64,000 nucleotides of DNA from Paenalicyclobacillus mengziensis (GCF_017298635.1 NZ_CP071182.1:3200001-3264000), one strand, 5' to 3'; positions 8,343 through 17,097 are shown, counted from the stretch's first letter. Numbers and translations are program-made. The notes: a model not told the origin generated them from the letters alone.

Positions 8343-8424
8343 TATGTCCGTCCCATTCGTTCATACGAAAGACTTCCAGCCATCCGCAACACTTCCATGC
8401 CATCATGCCTGATTCCAGCAGCAC
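8335..8424 (-). CDS. Possible 29-residue small protein upstream of OLE RNA
   Basis: A GTG at 8424 has GAGGAGG six bases upstream, an ideal ribosome site. It opens a 29-codon frame whose peptide begins MLLESGMMAWKCCGWLEVF. The stop codon falls inside the TATAAT of the OLE promoter. The peptide is rich in Trp, Met and Cys and matches nothing I know. The frame sits after ispA and may be translated from ispA read-through transcripts. It may be a chance frame, but the ribosome site is better than that of many genes nearby. Confidence 0.35.
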   Translation of the reverse strand: MLLESGMMAWKCCGWLEVFRMNEWDGHML

Positions 8425-8439
8425 CAGTGACCTCCTCAT

Positions 8440-8469
8440 GCGGATGTAAAAACATACCACAGCATCCGC
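8440..8469 (-). other. Inverted repeat after ispA
   Basis: GCGGATG (8469-8463 on the minus strand) pairs with CATCCGC (8446-8440) across a 16-base loop, just after the ispA stop. It lacks a T-run after the stem, so it may be an RNA-stabilising hairpin rather than a terminator. Confidence 0.4.
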
Positions 8470-8478
8470 TTCAGACCG

Positions 8479-9369
8479 CTAATGTTCCCTCGACACGATG
8501 AAACGAGCGATGGCATTTAGTACTGCTGACTGAATCCCTGCACGCAAAAGTTCGTCTTCTGCCGCCTTGACTGCATGCACCGCCCGAGTTCGTGTCTCAT
8601 CCAGACCCACAAGCCTTGGATAGGTAAACTTCTCGAGTCGCAGGTCACTCCCCTTCGTCTTCCCAAGGGCTTCAGTACTGCCGACAACATCCAAATAGTC
8701 ATCCATCATTTGAAACGCGAGTCCAATCAAGGATCCGTAGTTCTCCAAAGCGGTCTTCTGTGACGAGGAAATGTCAGCGAACAATCCGCCGATGACAACA
8801 GCAGCCTGGATTAGGGCGCCTGTTTTGTGCTGATGAATAAACTCGAGTTCCGCAAGAGTTCCATCCTTGTGTTCGGCAAGTAAATCCGCCTGTTGTCCTC
8901 CAACCATTCCGTACGGTCCAGCTGCATGAGCTAGCCGACGAATCATCAGTAACTGCCGCTCTGGTGCCACGGCCATCGGGCCGGCAACAAGCTCAAAGGC
9001 ATGGGTAAGCAAGCCATCACCGGCAAGCAGTGCCGTTGCCTCGCCGTAGACTTTGTGATTCGTTGGTTTTCCTCTGCGCAGGTCGTCGTCATCCATCGCA
9101 GGCAAGTCGTCATGGATAAGCGAGTAACAGTGAACCAGTTCAAGCGCCAAAGCTGCAGGCAGGGCCTGTTCAGCCGTGATTCCGAATGTCTCGGCGGTGG
9201 CCAAACAGAGAAGTGGTCGCAGGCGCTTACCGTTCCCAAGCAGACTGTAGCGCATCGCCTGAAACAGGACCTCCGGAGGGTCTGCTGGAGAAAAAGCAGT
9301 GTCCAGTCCAGCCTCGATGAGCTCTCGACGCTCCTCCATGTAACGGGCGAGGTCAAATGGAGGTGTCAT
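8479..9369 (-). CDS. ispA: Farnesyl diphosphate synthase / polyprenyl synthetase
   Basis: This enzyme condenses dimethylallyl and isopentenyl diphosphates to geranyl and farnesyl diphosphate. The 296-residue product contains the first Asp-rich motif in HDDLPAMDDDDLRRGKPTNH (about residues 84-103) and the second in MMDDYLDVVG (about 219-228), with GNGKRLRPLL near the N-terminus. The ATG at 9369 overlaps the xseB stop by four bases (ATGA), so the genes are translationally coupled. The order xseA-xseB-ispA-dxs-tlyA is the standard Bacillus one, here with OLE RNA and oapA inserted before dxs. Confidence 0.95.
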   Translation of the reverse strand: MTPPFDLARYMEERRELIEAGLDTAFSPADPPEVLFQAMRYSLLGNGKRLRPLLCLATAETFGITAEQALPAALALELVHCYSLIHDDLPAMDDDDLRRGKPTNHKVYGEATALLAGDGLLTHAFELVAGPMAVAPERQLLMIRRLAHAAGPYGMVGGQQADLLAEHKDGTLAELEFIHQHKTGALIQAAVVIGGLFADISSSQKTALENYGSLIGLAFQMMDDYLDVVGSTEALGKTKGSDLRLEKFTYPRLVGLDETRTRAVHAVKAAEDELLRAGIQSAVLNAIARFIVSREH

Positions 9370-9608
9370 TCAGCGGCCTCCGTGATGCGCATGGTGCTGA
9401 GATTTCCATCCTGCTCAATCAACTGAACAATCTCCAATTCTGCCTTGTCCAACTGTTGACGGCAAAATTGCACCAAGGTCATGGCTCTTTTGTACTGTTC
9501 AATCGATTCCCCAAGCGGCAAATCGCCCGACTCCAGCCTTCGCACAGTATCTTCGAGTTGCTTCATAGCCTGCTCAAATGTCAAGTTTTGACTGGACTGC
9601 TCGTCCAT
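9366..9608 (-). CDS. xseB: Exodeoxyribonuclease VII small subunit
   Basis: XseB joins XseA in exonuclease VII, which degrades single-stranded DNA. The 80-residue product carries the family pattern LTFEQAMKQLEDTVRRLESG, then DLPLGESIEQYKRAM, and is mostly helical. The start is ATG 9608 with a G-rich stretch (GGGGGGGAAGTC) upstream; an in-frame TTG eight codons earlier is less likely. It overlaps the end of xseA by 35 bases and the start of ispA by four. Confidence 0.94.
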   Translation of the reverse strand: MDEQSSQNLTFEQAMKQLEDTVRRLESGDLPLGESIEQYKRAMTLVQFCRQQLDKAELEIVQLIEQDGNLSTMRITEAAE

Positions 9609-10977
9609 GACTTCCCCCCCAATCCTCCACAATTCGGCCTTTCACAAATCCATCCTGAAGCCGCAGCGAGACCTCGTCTCCAGGGTGCAAATCGTTTGCT
9701 TTCGATACTACTGTTTCCCCGTCCGGGCGAAAGATTACGCTATATCCACGACTGAGGACTGCAAGCGGGTTGAGTGCCGTGAGCGTTGCAACCAGTCGTT
9801 CGAAGTTATTCACTTTCGTCGACAGATGGGTCTTGATTGTCCCACTTGCCCTGGTTTCAAAAGCAGCGAGTTTCATCCGCCCGTTTGATACCTGGCTTCG
9901 CATGTCAAGACGTATCACGCGGTCGCGTAAACTTCGGAACTGGCGATCTGCCTGTACCAGAGGCCTTTGTGCAAACTGCCGCAACTGGCTCTCGAGGTAA
10001 TCAAGCGTGACCCGACGCGTTGAAATCGACCGCTCGGGGTCTTGCAGCGCCCGCGACCGTTCCAGGTACTGCAACTGTTTTCGATGGGACTCGAGCTTAC
10101 GTGTGAGTCCTACATGAGTCGCGTTTTTCAACTGCGAGAGTTTGAGGTAGAGCTCTTGTGCACTCGGCGCAGCTTGCTCCGCTGCACCAGTGGGTGTCGC
10201 AGCACGGACGTCCGCTACAAAATCGGCGATGGTGAAGTCTGTCTCATGTCCGACCGCTGAAATGACAGGAATTGGACAAGCGGCAATCGCTCGCGCCAGA
10301 ATCTCTTCATTAAACGGCCAGAGTTCTTCCAGCGAGCCACCACCTCGCGCGACAATCACGACATCAATCGGCTCTGCTTCCTCTGAAAGGCGCACGAGTC
10401 GCTCGATACCCCGTACCAGGGTTGCTGCGGCCGTTGGTCCCTGGACTTGCGCCGGGGACAGGACCACTGTCGCATTTGGATAACGGCGTCGCAGAGTGGA
10501 ACAGATGTCTCGAATCACGGCACCCGTGGGAGATGTAACAACGCCGATGCGTTTCGGATAACGCGGCAGGGGCCGCTTGCGGCTTTGCGCAAACAACCCC
10601 TCTGCTGTAAGCCGTTCTTTCAGCTGAGTAAAGGCAACGTACAGAGCACCTATCCCGTCTGGTTGCATCTCGTCAACGTACATCTGATAAGACCCATCGC
10701 GATCGAACACGCTGATAGACCCGACGACGATGACGCGCATGCCATCCTCTGGTTTAAAACCAATTGAGCGGTTTTTCCCCGCAAACATCACAGCTCGCAA
10801 CCGACTTTGCTCGTCTTTTAGAGTAAAGTACATATGTCCACTCGTGTGGTGTTTGAAATTGGAGATTTCCCCAGCAACGTAACACCGGGCAAATCGGGGT
10901 TCCGCTTCGAACAGTTGACGAACCAGTTGATTGAGTTCGCTTACAGTGTAAATTTGTTCAGCAGGCACAACACTCAC
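9574..10977 (-). CDS. xseA: Exodeoxyribonuclease VII large subunit
   Basis: XseA is the catalytic subunit of exonuclease VII. The 467-residue protein begins with an OB-fold domain (YTVSELNQLVRQLFE, VAGEISNFKHHTSGHMYF). The exonuclease core follows, with RYPKRIGVVTSPTGAVIRDI, VVIVARGGGSLEELWPFNE and ISAVGHETDFTIADFVAD. A long helical region and a C-terminal segment VLSRGYSVIF complete it. The start is GTG 10977, preceded by AGAGG at about nine bases. In Bacillus subtilis folD lies just before xseA; here a ferredoxin reductase gene does. Confidence 0.96.
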   Translation of the reverse strand: MSVVPAEQIYTVSELNQLVRQLFEAEPRFARCYVAGEISNFKHHTSGHMYFTLKDEQSRLRAVMFAGKNRSIGFKPEDGMRVIVVGSISVFDRDGSYQMYVDEMQPDGIGALYVAFTQLKERLTAEGLFAQSRKRPLPRYPKRIGVVTSPTGAVIRDICSTLRRRYPNATVVLSPAQVQGPTAAATLVRGIERLVRLSEEAEPIDVVIVARGGGSLEELWPFNEEILARAIAACPIPVISAVGHETDFTIADFVADVRAATPTGAAEQAAPSAQELYLKLSQLKNATHVGLTRKLESHRKQLQYLERSRALQDPERSISTRRVTLDYLESQLRQFAQRPLVQADRQFRSLRDRVIRLDMRSQVSNGRMKLAAFETRASGTIKTHLSTKVNNFERLVATLTALNPLAVLSRGYSVIFRPDGETVVSKANDLHPGDEVSLRLQDGFVKGRIVEDWGGSHGRAVQSKLDI

Positions 10978-11019
10978 GTTTACCGTTCCTCTCCAGGAGA
11001 ATCCCGAGGAGTATCCGTC

Positions 11020-12021
11020 TTACTCCGAGCGGCTACTGCTGTGTCCAGGACTCAGCTTCGCCTTCGGGTCGATGAACGTTTTGGCGTTGTTTACGGCCGT
11101 TGGTGCTTCGCCAAACCCGGTTGCAATCAACTTCACCTTGCCAGGGTAAGTCACGACGTCACCAGCCGCATACACGCCTGGCATGCTTGTTTCCATTTTG
11201 GTGTTGACCACGATCTCGTTGTTCTCAATCTCGAGACCCCATTCGTTGATGGGACCAAGTGATGCGGAGAATCCGAGACCACTGACAATGGCGTCGACTT
11301 CGAGTTCTGTGACTTCCTTGGTCTTGTTGTTGATAAGCTCAACCTTCTCGACTTTGCCATTCCCATGAATTGCCTTGAGTTCTACGAAGGTACGGACGTC
11401 CACGGTGGAGTCCATGAGTTTCTTAACGCTTTCTTCATGAGCACGGAAGCCGTCGCGACGGTGAATCAGCGTGACCTCTGAGGCGACACCTTCAAGCATG
11501 AGTGCAAAATCAAGCGCGGTATCCCCGCCACCAATGACGAGTACGCGATGACCGCGGAAGTTATCCAAGTTATCGAGGAAGTAGTACAGGCCCTTGCCTT
11601 CATAGGCGTCCGCATTTTCTGCCGGAAGCGGTCGTGGAGTGAACATCCCGATGCCGCCGCAAATCAAAATCGCACGGGAGTAATGAACACGCTTGTCCGT
11701 TGTCAACTCAAAAATTCCATCGTCACGCCTGTGTAGTTGTTGGGCACGTTCACTCAGGTGGACGGTGGGATTGTATTGGAAAGCTTGTTCTTTGAGTTGA
11801 TTCACCAAGTCACGAGCACGAATCTTCGGGAAACCGCCAACATCGAAGATGTATTTTTCCGGATAAAGTTCGGCCAACTGTCCGCCGAGTTCCGGAAGAC
11901 TGTCGATGATTTTGCAAGTAGCATTACGCATCCCGCAATAAAATGCGGCGAACAATCCCGTCGGGCCGCCTCCGACGATGGTAATATCAAATATTTCATT
12001 CGGTGACTGGTTCGGACTCAT
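11020..12021 (-). CDS. Ferredoxin/flavodoxin-NADP reductase (YumC type)
   Basis: This is a thioredoxin-reductase-like flavoprotein that moves electrons between NADPH and ferredoxin or flavodoxin. The 333-residue protein has the FAD-binding motif TIVGGGPTGLFAAFYCG (about residues 14-30), the NADPH motif VLVIGGGDTALDFAL (about 160-175) and a C-terminal AAGDVVTYPGKVKLIATGFGE. It lacks the CxxC pair of thioredoxin reductases, as expected for YumC. The start is ATG 12021 with GAGGAGGG eight bases upstream. It probably has its own promoter (TATAAT at 12130-12125) and a leader of about 97 bases. Confidence 0.93.
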   Translation of the reverse strand: MSPNQSPNEIFDITIVGGGPTGLFAAFYCGMRNATCKIIDSLPELGGQLAELYPEKYIFDVGGFPKIRARDLVNQLKEQAFQYNPTVHLSERAQQLHRRDDGIFELTTDKRVHYSRAILICGGIGMFTPRPLPAENADAYEGKGLYYFLDNLDNFRGHRVLVIGGGDTALDFALMLEGVASEVTLIHRRDGFRAHEESVKKLMDSTVDVRTFVELKAIHGNGKVEKVELINNKTKEVTELEVDAIVSGLGFSASLGPINEWGLEIENNEIVVNTKMETSMPGVYAAGDVVTYPGKVKLIATGFGEAPTAVNNAKTFIDPKAKLSPGHSSSRSE

Positions 12022-12124
12022 CAATTTCCCTCCTCATGGTGCTGCAGAGCCGGATGCGCCAAAATGCCGTCGGCAGATGACGAGGACTGCAGGTTACGAC
12101 GTACGTTCAAGTGTAGCCATTCGC

Positions 12125-12130
12125 ATTATA
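12125..12130 (-). promoter_or_regulatory. -10 box of the ferredoxin reductase gene
   Basis: A perfect TATAAT on the minus strand follows GCGC, about 105 bases before the ATG. No close match to TTGACA was found at 16-18 bases upstream. The rest of the gap from 12022 to 12276 holds no gene that I can see. Confidence 0.4.
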
Positions 12131-12276
12131 GCGCATCCTGTCATATCCTACTACCTGAACACAAAGAATGAGCAAGATGGACTAGATAATGTCTTCTACA
12201 GAAGACCTTTTTCTGTTGTGCATCACAGGTCTCGAAAACGGGTTTCTCACAGCCGAGCGTGAGCAACACTCCATCG

Positions 12277-13287
12277 TTACTGTAAAAACCGATAGGCAAT
12301 GGTCGCTACACCGAGTGCATTGTCAGACGAAAACGCAGGATTCGCAAATCGAACAACCAACTCTGGCAGAACGATACCTAGCCGCTTTACAACCCGCTCT
12401 CGGATGGACATGTTGGCCATCACGCCGCCAGCGAGTACACAAGTCGTGACCTCCGGTCTCCCAAGCGCGGCGTTTCGAATGGCTTTTACAAGGCTGTTTG
12501 CGATACAGGTGAAAACCGCTCGTGCAACCTCCGGTCCCGGCACCCCGGCATCTACAGCACGCAGCGCCGCCGAACAGGGCCCGGAAAAACTCATGTTCGC
12601 TCCCTTCACACTCGCTGCCAGTCGGAACTCATCCTCATCATGAGCGCTGTCATCGAAGGTCTGTAAGCGACCATCGTGTACGTTCAAACCACCACCGGCC
12701 AGTCGCTCAAGATGCGGTCCCGCCGGAAATGGAAGACCAAGAGCGACCCCCACTCTATCGACAAACTGCCCAGCGTTTAGGTCACTGCTACTTCCTAGAG
12801 CCTCTATCTGGTACCCAAACTTCGTCCGGACCGCACACAGGACGTCGGATGTACCTCCTGACAAATGGACAGCAAGGAATGGCTTGTGAAAGGCCAAATC
12901 GAGATCGTAATCTGCTGCAGCCAAATGTCCTTCCTGATGAGAGGTTCGGACCAGCGGCACTCCGCACAGACCGGCAAACGTTTCTGCAAACCGTGTTCCA
13001 GCGAGAAACACCGGCATATAAGACGTAGCTAACGGACGGGGACGCACGGATACGCCAATCCCTCGCCAGATGACCTCCCGTGAAACAATCGGACGCATCA
13101 ATGACGACATGACGTCCGATAACTGTTGAACATGAAAAAAGAGCGCATCGGATTGCCGAAGCCCTCTCTCACCCTCTCCCACCGGCAACAATCGGCGGGC
13201 TTCTGACACTAAGCGTCCGTCTTGCAACGAGACAGCACACATCGACGTAGTGTAATTACTGGTGTCAATACCGAGAACAAGTTCCAG
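12277..13287 (-). CDS. TsaD/Kae1-like M22 family protein with likely CTG start
   Basis: This is a paralogue of TsaD, the tRNA t6A enzyme, of the ASKHA fold. It keeps the metal-binding HQEGH motif, a phosphate-binding HLSGGTSDVL, VLAGGVMANMSIRERV, and the C-terminal SSDNALGVA with the metal-ligand Asp. Family members start with LGIDTSNYTTS. That sequence is encoded here but lies upstream of the first ATG (13242). No ATG, GTG or TTG precedes it after the nusB stop, yet GGAGG lies nine bases before a CTG at 13287. CTG is therefore the likely start (336 residues). M22 genes next to nusB are seen in several Bacillota; their substrate is unknown to me. Confidence 0.85.
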   Translation of the reverse strand: MELVLGIDTSNYTTSMCAVSLQDGRLVSEARRLLPVGEGERGLRQSDALFFHVQQLSDVMSSLMRPIVSREVIWRGIGVSVRPRPLATSYMPVFLAGTRFAETFAGLCGVPLVRTSHQEGHLAAADYDLDLAFHKPFLAVHLSGGTSDVLCAVRTKFGYQIEALGSSSDLNAGQFVDRVGVALGLPFPAGPHLERLAGGGLNVHDGRLQTFDDSAHDEDEFRLAASVKGANMSFSGPCSAALRAVDAGVPGPEVARAVFTCIANSLVKAIRNAALGRPEVTTCVLAGGVMANMSIRERVVKRLGIVLPELVVRFANPAFSSDNALGVATIAYRFLQ

Positions 13288-13311
13288 GATGATGCGCCTC
13301 CAGCCGTGCCC

Positions 13312-13740
13312 TTACTCACCGTTTGTCCGACGCTCTTTGATGACGGGCAATAATTTTGCCAAAGCACCGTTGATGAAACGTCCCGACTCCTCCGTGCTGT
13401 ACTGTTTTGCCAACTCAACGGCCTCATCCATAATCGTCGCCACATCGGTTTGTGCCTCAAACAGCAGTTCATATAAAGCAAGTCGCAGCACTGCAAGGTC
13501 GACTTTCGCAATACGGTCGAGTCGCCACCCCGTCACATGGTGTGTAATGAGTTCATCCAGTTCGTCCGTATGGAAGCCCACGCCTTGAACAAGTCGGGTC
13601 ACAAACTCCCGTTGACCTGTTAAGAGCGCAGATTCATCCCCCTCAAGAACATGACTAACAGCCTCGACTGCAGCCACTTGTCCCACATCCATCTGGTATA
13701 CCGCTTGTACGGCGCGCGCTCGAAGTTCATGTCGTTTCAT
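13312..13740 (-). CDS. nusB: Transcription antitermination factor NusB
   Basis: NusB binds boxA RNA with NusE/S10 and supports antitermination in rRNA operons. The 142-residue all-helical protein shows KRHELRARAVQAVYQMDVG, then RLDRIAKVDLAVLRLALYELLF and NEAVELAK-like DEAVELAKQYSTEESGRFING. The start is ATG 13740, with AAGGTGG upstream at 14 bases; longer in-frame starts up to 13809 would overlap the previous gene. It closes the asp23-amaP-DUF2273-nusB group and is followed by the M22 gene in the same frame after its TAA. Confidence 0.95.
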   Translation of the reverse strand: MKRHELRARAVQAVYQMDVGQVAAVEAVSHVLEGDESALLTGQREFVTRLVQGVGFHTDELDELITHHVTGWRLDRIAKVDLAVLRLALYELLFEAQTDVATIMDEAVELAKQYSTEESGRFINGALAKLLPVIKERRTNGE

Positions 13741-13805
13741 CGTGCGTTGTATTTCCACCTTTACGTGATTGGCAATAGACTGGCACCATGTGACAGTCAT
13801 TGAAA

Positions 13806-14045
13806 TCAAGAATGATCGCTATAACGGTCGGAAAGCAGCTTTTCTACAGCCTGTTTCCAGTCGCGTTTCTCCTCAAGTACGCGTCCCACAAAAAAGCCAA
13901 CAGCCATCAACACTAACAAGAGCAGTGTCGACCAAAATCCGAAAATCATCCATGCCAGCCACAGAACCACACCGGCAATCAGGCCTTGCCAACGGCGTTT
14001 CAAGTTTAAGAGCCCGACTGAGAGGGCGCGAACAAAAGTCCACAT
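13806..14045 (-). CDS. DUF2273 small membrane protein
   Basis: This 79-residue protein has two hydrophobic segments (about residues 20-36 and 38-55) and a charged C-terminal tail (GRVLEEKRDWKQAVEKLL). DUF2273 proteins sit between Asp23/AmaP genes and nusB in many Bacillota and are thought to belong to the alkaline-shock membrane complex. The ATG directly follows the amaP stop codon, so the two are coupled. Its exact role is not known. Confidence 0.88.
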   Translation of the reverse strand: MWTFVRALSVGLLNLKRRWQGLIAGVVLWLAWMIFGFWSTLLLLVLMAVGFFVGRVLEEKRDWKQAVEKLLSDRYSDHS

Positions 14046-14579
14046 TTAGTCCACCCACGCTTTACTCACTTTTGCCGTTTGGCTCGCCAGTTCTGCTATA
14101 TGTACCGTAACTCGTTCCACCGTGACACCCGTTGTCTGCTCAACATATTCTTTAACCTGCACCTGGATCTCCTTACTCATTGCATTTAAATCCATGTCCG
14201 CGAGAACACGAACGCGAATCGCGAGCCAAATTCCCTGCTGTCCATTTCGAACCCGTGTATCGAACTCCGAAACGCCCTTCACCGTTTTCCCCGTCCGATT
14301 GGCCAACTGACGGATTGTTTCGAATGAAATTCGAATGTTGCCAAATTCACCGGGTAACACGACGTAGTCTACGTCTGTCGATCCGATGCGGTAGAAAAGA
14401 AAACGCAACCCGAGCACGAACCACACGATGGCAATCACGATAGCATAGATATACCACGGATACTGTGAAACAATGGAGATAGGTGAAAAACCAAGCAAGC
14501 CAAGCAGGAACAAACCAACGGCCCCTGCCAGACTGACGATGGAGAAGATGACAAGTAAAATTCGGTCTAGGTAGCTCAC
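14046..14579 (-). CDS. amaP: Alkaline shock response membrane anchor AmaP
   Basis: AmaP anchors Asp23 at the membrane. The 177-residue protein has two membrane helices at about residues 6-28 and 41-62, then a soluble Asp23-like domain. Its segments VDYVVLPGEFGNIRISFETI, GQQGIWLAIRVRVLADMDLN and VTVERVTVHIAEL match the family. The GTG start at 14579 has GAGGAGG about ten bases upstream. It is separated from asp23 by 187 bases that contain a long hairpin. Confidence 0.9.
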   Translation of the reverse strand: MSYLDRILLVIFSIVSLAGAVGLFLLGLLGFSPISIVSQYPWYIYAIVIAIVWFVLGLRFLFYRIGSTDVDYVVLPGEFGNIRISFETIRQLANRTGKTVKGVSEFDTRVRNGQQGIWLAIRVRVLADMDLNAMSKEIQVQVKEYVEQTTGVTVERVTVHIAELASQTAKVSKAWVD

Positions 14580-14639
14580 ATCCAGCGCCTCCTCGGCGAA
14601 TGAGTTACAGCAAAATCGGCTTGTCCAATGCGACGGAAC

Positions 14640-14691
14640 CTTTCAGTCTCCCGGTCTTCATCCATCCGAAGCCAGTCCAGGAAACTGAAAG
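14640..14691. repeat. Long imperfect hairpin between asp23 and amaP
   Basis: CTTTCAGT at 14640-14647 and ACTGAAAG at 14684-14691 pair perfectly, and the inner sequence extends the stem with mismatches. The hairpin occupies the middle of the asp23-amaP gap on the coding-strand transcript. There is no T-run, so a processing or stability element is more likely than a terminator. Confidence 0.45.
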
Positions 14692-14766
14692 TCACGTGTC
14701 ACACCACCGGAAACACATGTATTCGCCGAACATCCTCAAGAACATTCAGGGGATGCATTTAGGTGA

Positions 14767-15180
14767 TTACGAGTGTACTCGTTTTTCCCCTGCCTCTGGT
14801 AGTTCCTTGTTCTCTCCATGCACACGGATGGCCGTTACATGCACGTTCACCATGGTGACGTTAAGTCCGGTCATCCCTTCTACAGCACTCTTGACGTGCT
14901 CTTGAACTTGAATGCAGGTCTGCGGGATGTTGATACCAAAGTCAAGAACCAAAGAAAGGCCAATACTGCACGCTTTCTCTTCATCCTGAAAATCGACTCG
15001 TACGCCTTTAGCCAGGTTCTTACGGCCGAGCAGCGACTCCGTCAGACCGCCCGCAAAACTTCCTGTCAAGTCCACAACGCCATCAATCTCGCTTGCAGCA
15101 AGACCGGCAATAATTTGAATGACCTCATCAGCAATCTGGATTTTGCCAAGGTCGTTAGACTGAAATTCCATATCCTGCAT
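14767..15180 (-). CDS. asp23: Asp23/Gls24 family envelope stress protein
   Basis: Asp23-family proteins are small acidic cytoplasmic proteins that bind the membrane through AmaP. The 137-residue product shows GKIQIADEVIQIIAGLAASE, then GVVDLTGSFAGGLTESLLGRKN and VDFQDEEKACSIGLSLVLDFG, the family core. The start is ATG 15180, eight bases after GGAGG; an earlier ATG at 15195 is itself part of that ribosome site. It follows accC by 20 bases, as yqhY follows accC in Bacillus, so it is likely transcribed with accB-accC. Confidence 0.92.
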   Translation of the reverse strand: MQDMEFQSNDLGKIQIADEVIQIIAGLAASEIDGVVDLTGSFAGGLTESLLGRKNLAKGVRVDFQDEEKACSIGLSLVLDFGINIPQTCIQVQEHVKSAVEGMTGLNVTMVNVHVTAIRVHGENKELPEAGEKRVHS

Positions 15181-15200
15181 CGCGCCTACCTCCATTTATC

Positions 15201-16547
15201 TTAGGGATGTATGGGGTGCTCTTCAAGAAATCGCGTCGTCACGTCGCCCGCCTGAAAGAGCTCATTTTGAAGCAAAGCGATATGAAACGGAATGGTCGTT
15301 TTGACGCCTTCTATGCGAAACTCACTGAGCGCCCGACTCATGCGCGCGATGGCTAGTTCTCGTGTAGGTGCCCAGACAATCAGCTTTGCAATCATCGAGT
15401 CGTAATACGGCGGCACAAAATACCCCGGGAATGCGGCACTGTCCACGCGAACACCGATGCCCCCAGGCGGCAGGTACTCCGTAATCCGTCCAGGCGTCGG
15501 CATGAAGCCTTTTGCCGGGTCTTCAGCGTTAATTCTGCACTCCATCGCGTGGCCGCGTAACACCACCTCTTCCTGGGAGAAGCTCAGCGGTTCACCGGTT
15601 GCAACAAGTATCTGCTCACGGACCAGGTCAAACCCTGTAACCCACTCTGTTACCGGGTGTTCAACCTGAATTCGTGTGTTCATTTCCATAAAGTAAAAAC
15701 TGCCGTCATCTGAATAGATGAATTCAATGGTCCCAGCCCCCACATAATCCACCGCTTTGGCGGCAGCCACTGCAGCGGCACCCATCTTCTGGCGGGTTTC
15801 TTCGCTAAGTACAGGACAAGGGGACTCCTCGACGAGTTTCTGTAACCGTCGTTGCACAGAACAATCGCGTTCACCCAGATGAACGGCGTTCCCATGCCGA
15901 TCCGCCATCACTTGAATCTCGACGTGGCGCATCCGCTCGATATACTTTTCAAGATAGACACCCGCATTGCCAAAAGCGGTTTCAGCCTCATGCTGAGCGG
16001 TAATAACAGCCTGACGCAAAGAGTCCGGGTCGCGTACGATGCGAATTCCTTTGCCACCGCCGCCAGCTGTCGCCTTAATAATCACGGGATAGCCAATTTC
16101 TTCCGCAATGGCAAGCGCTTCTTCGGGCGTTTGTAACAAGCCGTCACTCCCTGGTACAGTCGGCACCCCAGCCGCCTTCATGGTATCCTTAGCGACAGAC
16201 TTATCACCCATGGTCTCAATCGCATATGCACTCGGACCAATGAATGTGATTCCGCACTGTTCACAGACTTCTGCAAAGTCGCTGTTTTCAGCCAAAAAGC
16301 CATAACCGGGATGAATGGCGTCGACTCCGGTCAATGTCGCTACCGACATAATACTCGGGATATGTAAGTAGCTTTGCTTGCTCGGTGTTGGGCCTATGCA
16401 GTATGCCTCGTCCGCCAGTTGCACATGCAGTGAGTCTGCATCAGCTTCGGAGAAGATGGCCACAGTTTCTATTCCCAGTTCCCTGCACGCCCGAATCACT
16501 CGGACTGCAATCTCACCTCGATTAGCAACCAGTACTCGCTTGAACAT
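15201..16547 (-). CDS. accC: Acetyl-CoA carboxylase biotin carboxylase subunit
   Basis: AccC carboxylates biotin on AccB with ATP and bicarbonate, the first half of the malonyl-CoA-forming reaction. The 448-residue protein has [20 protein letters not shown] at its N-terminus, [15 protein letters not shown], and the ATP-grasp glycine loop [12 protein letters not shown]. Catalytic residues follow in [19 protein letters not shown]. The start is ATG 16547 with AAGGAGAACGACC upstream; the in-frame TTG at 16565 lies in front of that site. It follows accB by 26 bases. Confidence 0.97.
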   Translation of the reverse strand: MFKRVLVANRGEIAVRVIRACRELGIETVAIFSEADADSLHVQLADEAYCIGPTPSKQSYLHIPSIMSVATLTGVDAIHPGYGFLAENSDFAEVCEQCGITFIGPSAYAIETMGDKSVAKDTMKAAGVPTVPGSDGLLQTPEEALAIAEEIGYPVIIKATAGGGGKGIRIVRDPDSLRQAVITAQHEAETAFGNAGVYLEKYIERMRHVEIQVMADRHGNAVHLGERDCSVQRRLQKLVEESPCPVLSEETRQKMGAAAVAAAKAVDYVGAGTIEFIYSDDGSFYFMEMNTRIQVEHPVTEWVTGFDLVREQILVATGEPLSFSQEEVVLRGHAMECRINAEDPAKGFMPTPGRITEYLPPGGIGVRVDSAAFPGYFVPPYYDSMIAKLIVWAPTRELAIARMSRALSEFRIEGVKTTIPFHIALLQNELFQAGDVTTRFLEEHPIHP

Positions 16548-16573
16548 GGTCGTTCTCCTTACCAACGTTGAAT

Positions 16574-17053
16574 TTATGCATGTTTCACTCGGAATAGCGG
16601 CTGACCGTACTCAACCAGTTGACCATTTTCAGCCAACACTTCAACGATAACACCGTTTATTTCCGCCTCGATCTCGTTCATCAACTTCATGGCCTCGACG
16701 ATGCAGACGATGGTTTTTGCCGTCACGCGACTGCCTTCTTCGACATACGGCGGCGCATCGGGAGAAGACGCCCGGTAAAAAGTGCCCACCATGGGCGACG
16801 TGATTACGGTCGTTGAATCATCGATTTGCTCTGCTTTGACAGGCTCTGCAGCCGTAGCAGCCACAGGTACCGTCTCAACTGTTGTAGCCGAAGGTTGCGA
16901 TACAGTCATCACAGGTGCCTGTGATACCATAGTAACTGGTGCGTCAGGTTTCTTGATATGCAGTTTTGCATCTCCAGATTCCACAGTTAGCTCGCTGACA
17001 CTTGTTTCATCTAGCAAGCGAATTAATTCTCGAATTTCACCTATCTTGAACAA
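16574..17053 (-). CDS. accB: Acetyl-CoA carboxylase biotin carboxyl carrier protein
   Basis: AccB carries biotin between the two half-reactions of acetyl-CoA carboxylase. The protein has an N-terminal helical region [20 protein letters not shown], then a variable linker rich in Val, Ala, Thr and Pro (about residues 40-80). The biotinyl domain with [12 protein letters not shown] around the modified Lys ends it. I choose TTG 17053 (159 residues): it gives the usual family N-terminus and has AAGGGGTG eight bases upstream. Its promoter region carries a perfect inverted repeat (17105-17128). Confidence 0.95.
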   Translation of the reverse strand: MFKIGEIRELIRLLDETSVSELTVESGDAKLHIKKPDAPVTMVSQAPVMTVSQPSATTVETVPVAATAAEPVKAEQIDDSTTVITSPMVGTFYRASSPDAPPYVEEGSRVTAKTIVCIVEAMKLMNEIEAEINGVIVEVLAENGQLVEYGQPLFRVKHA

Positions 17054-17097
17054 AAAACTGTCACCCCTTGGCAGATGGCGTGTCAATTACTCGTCCT

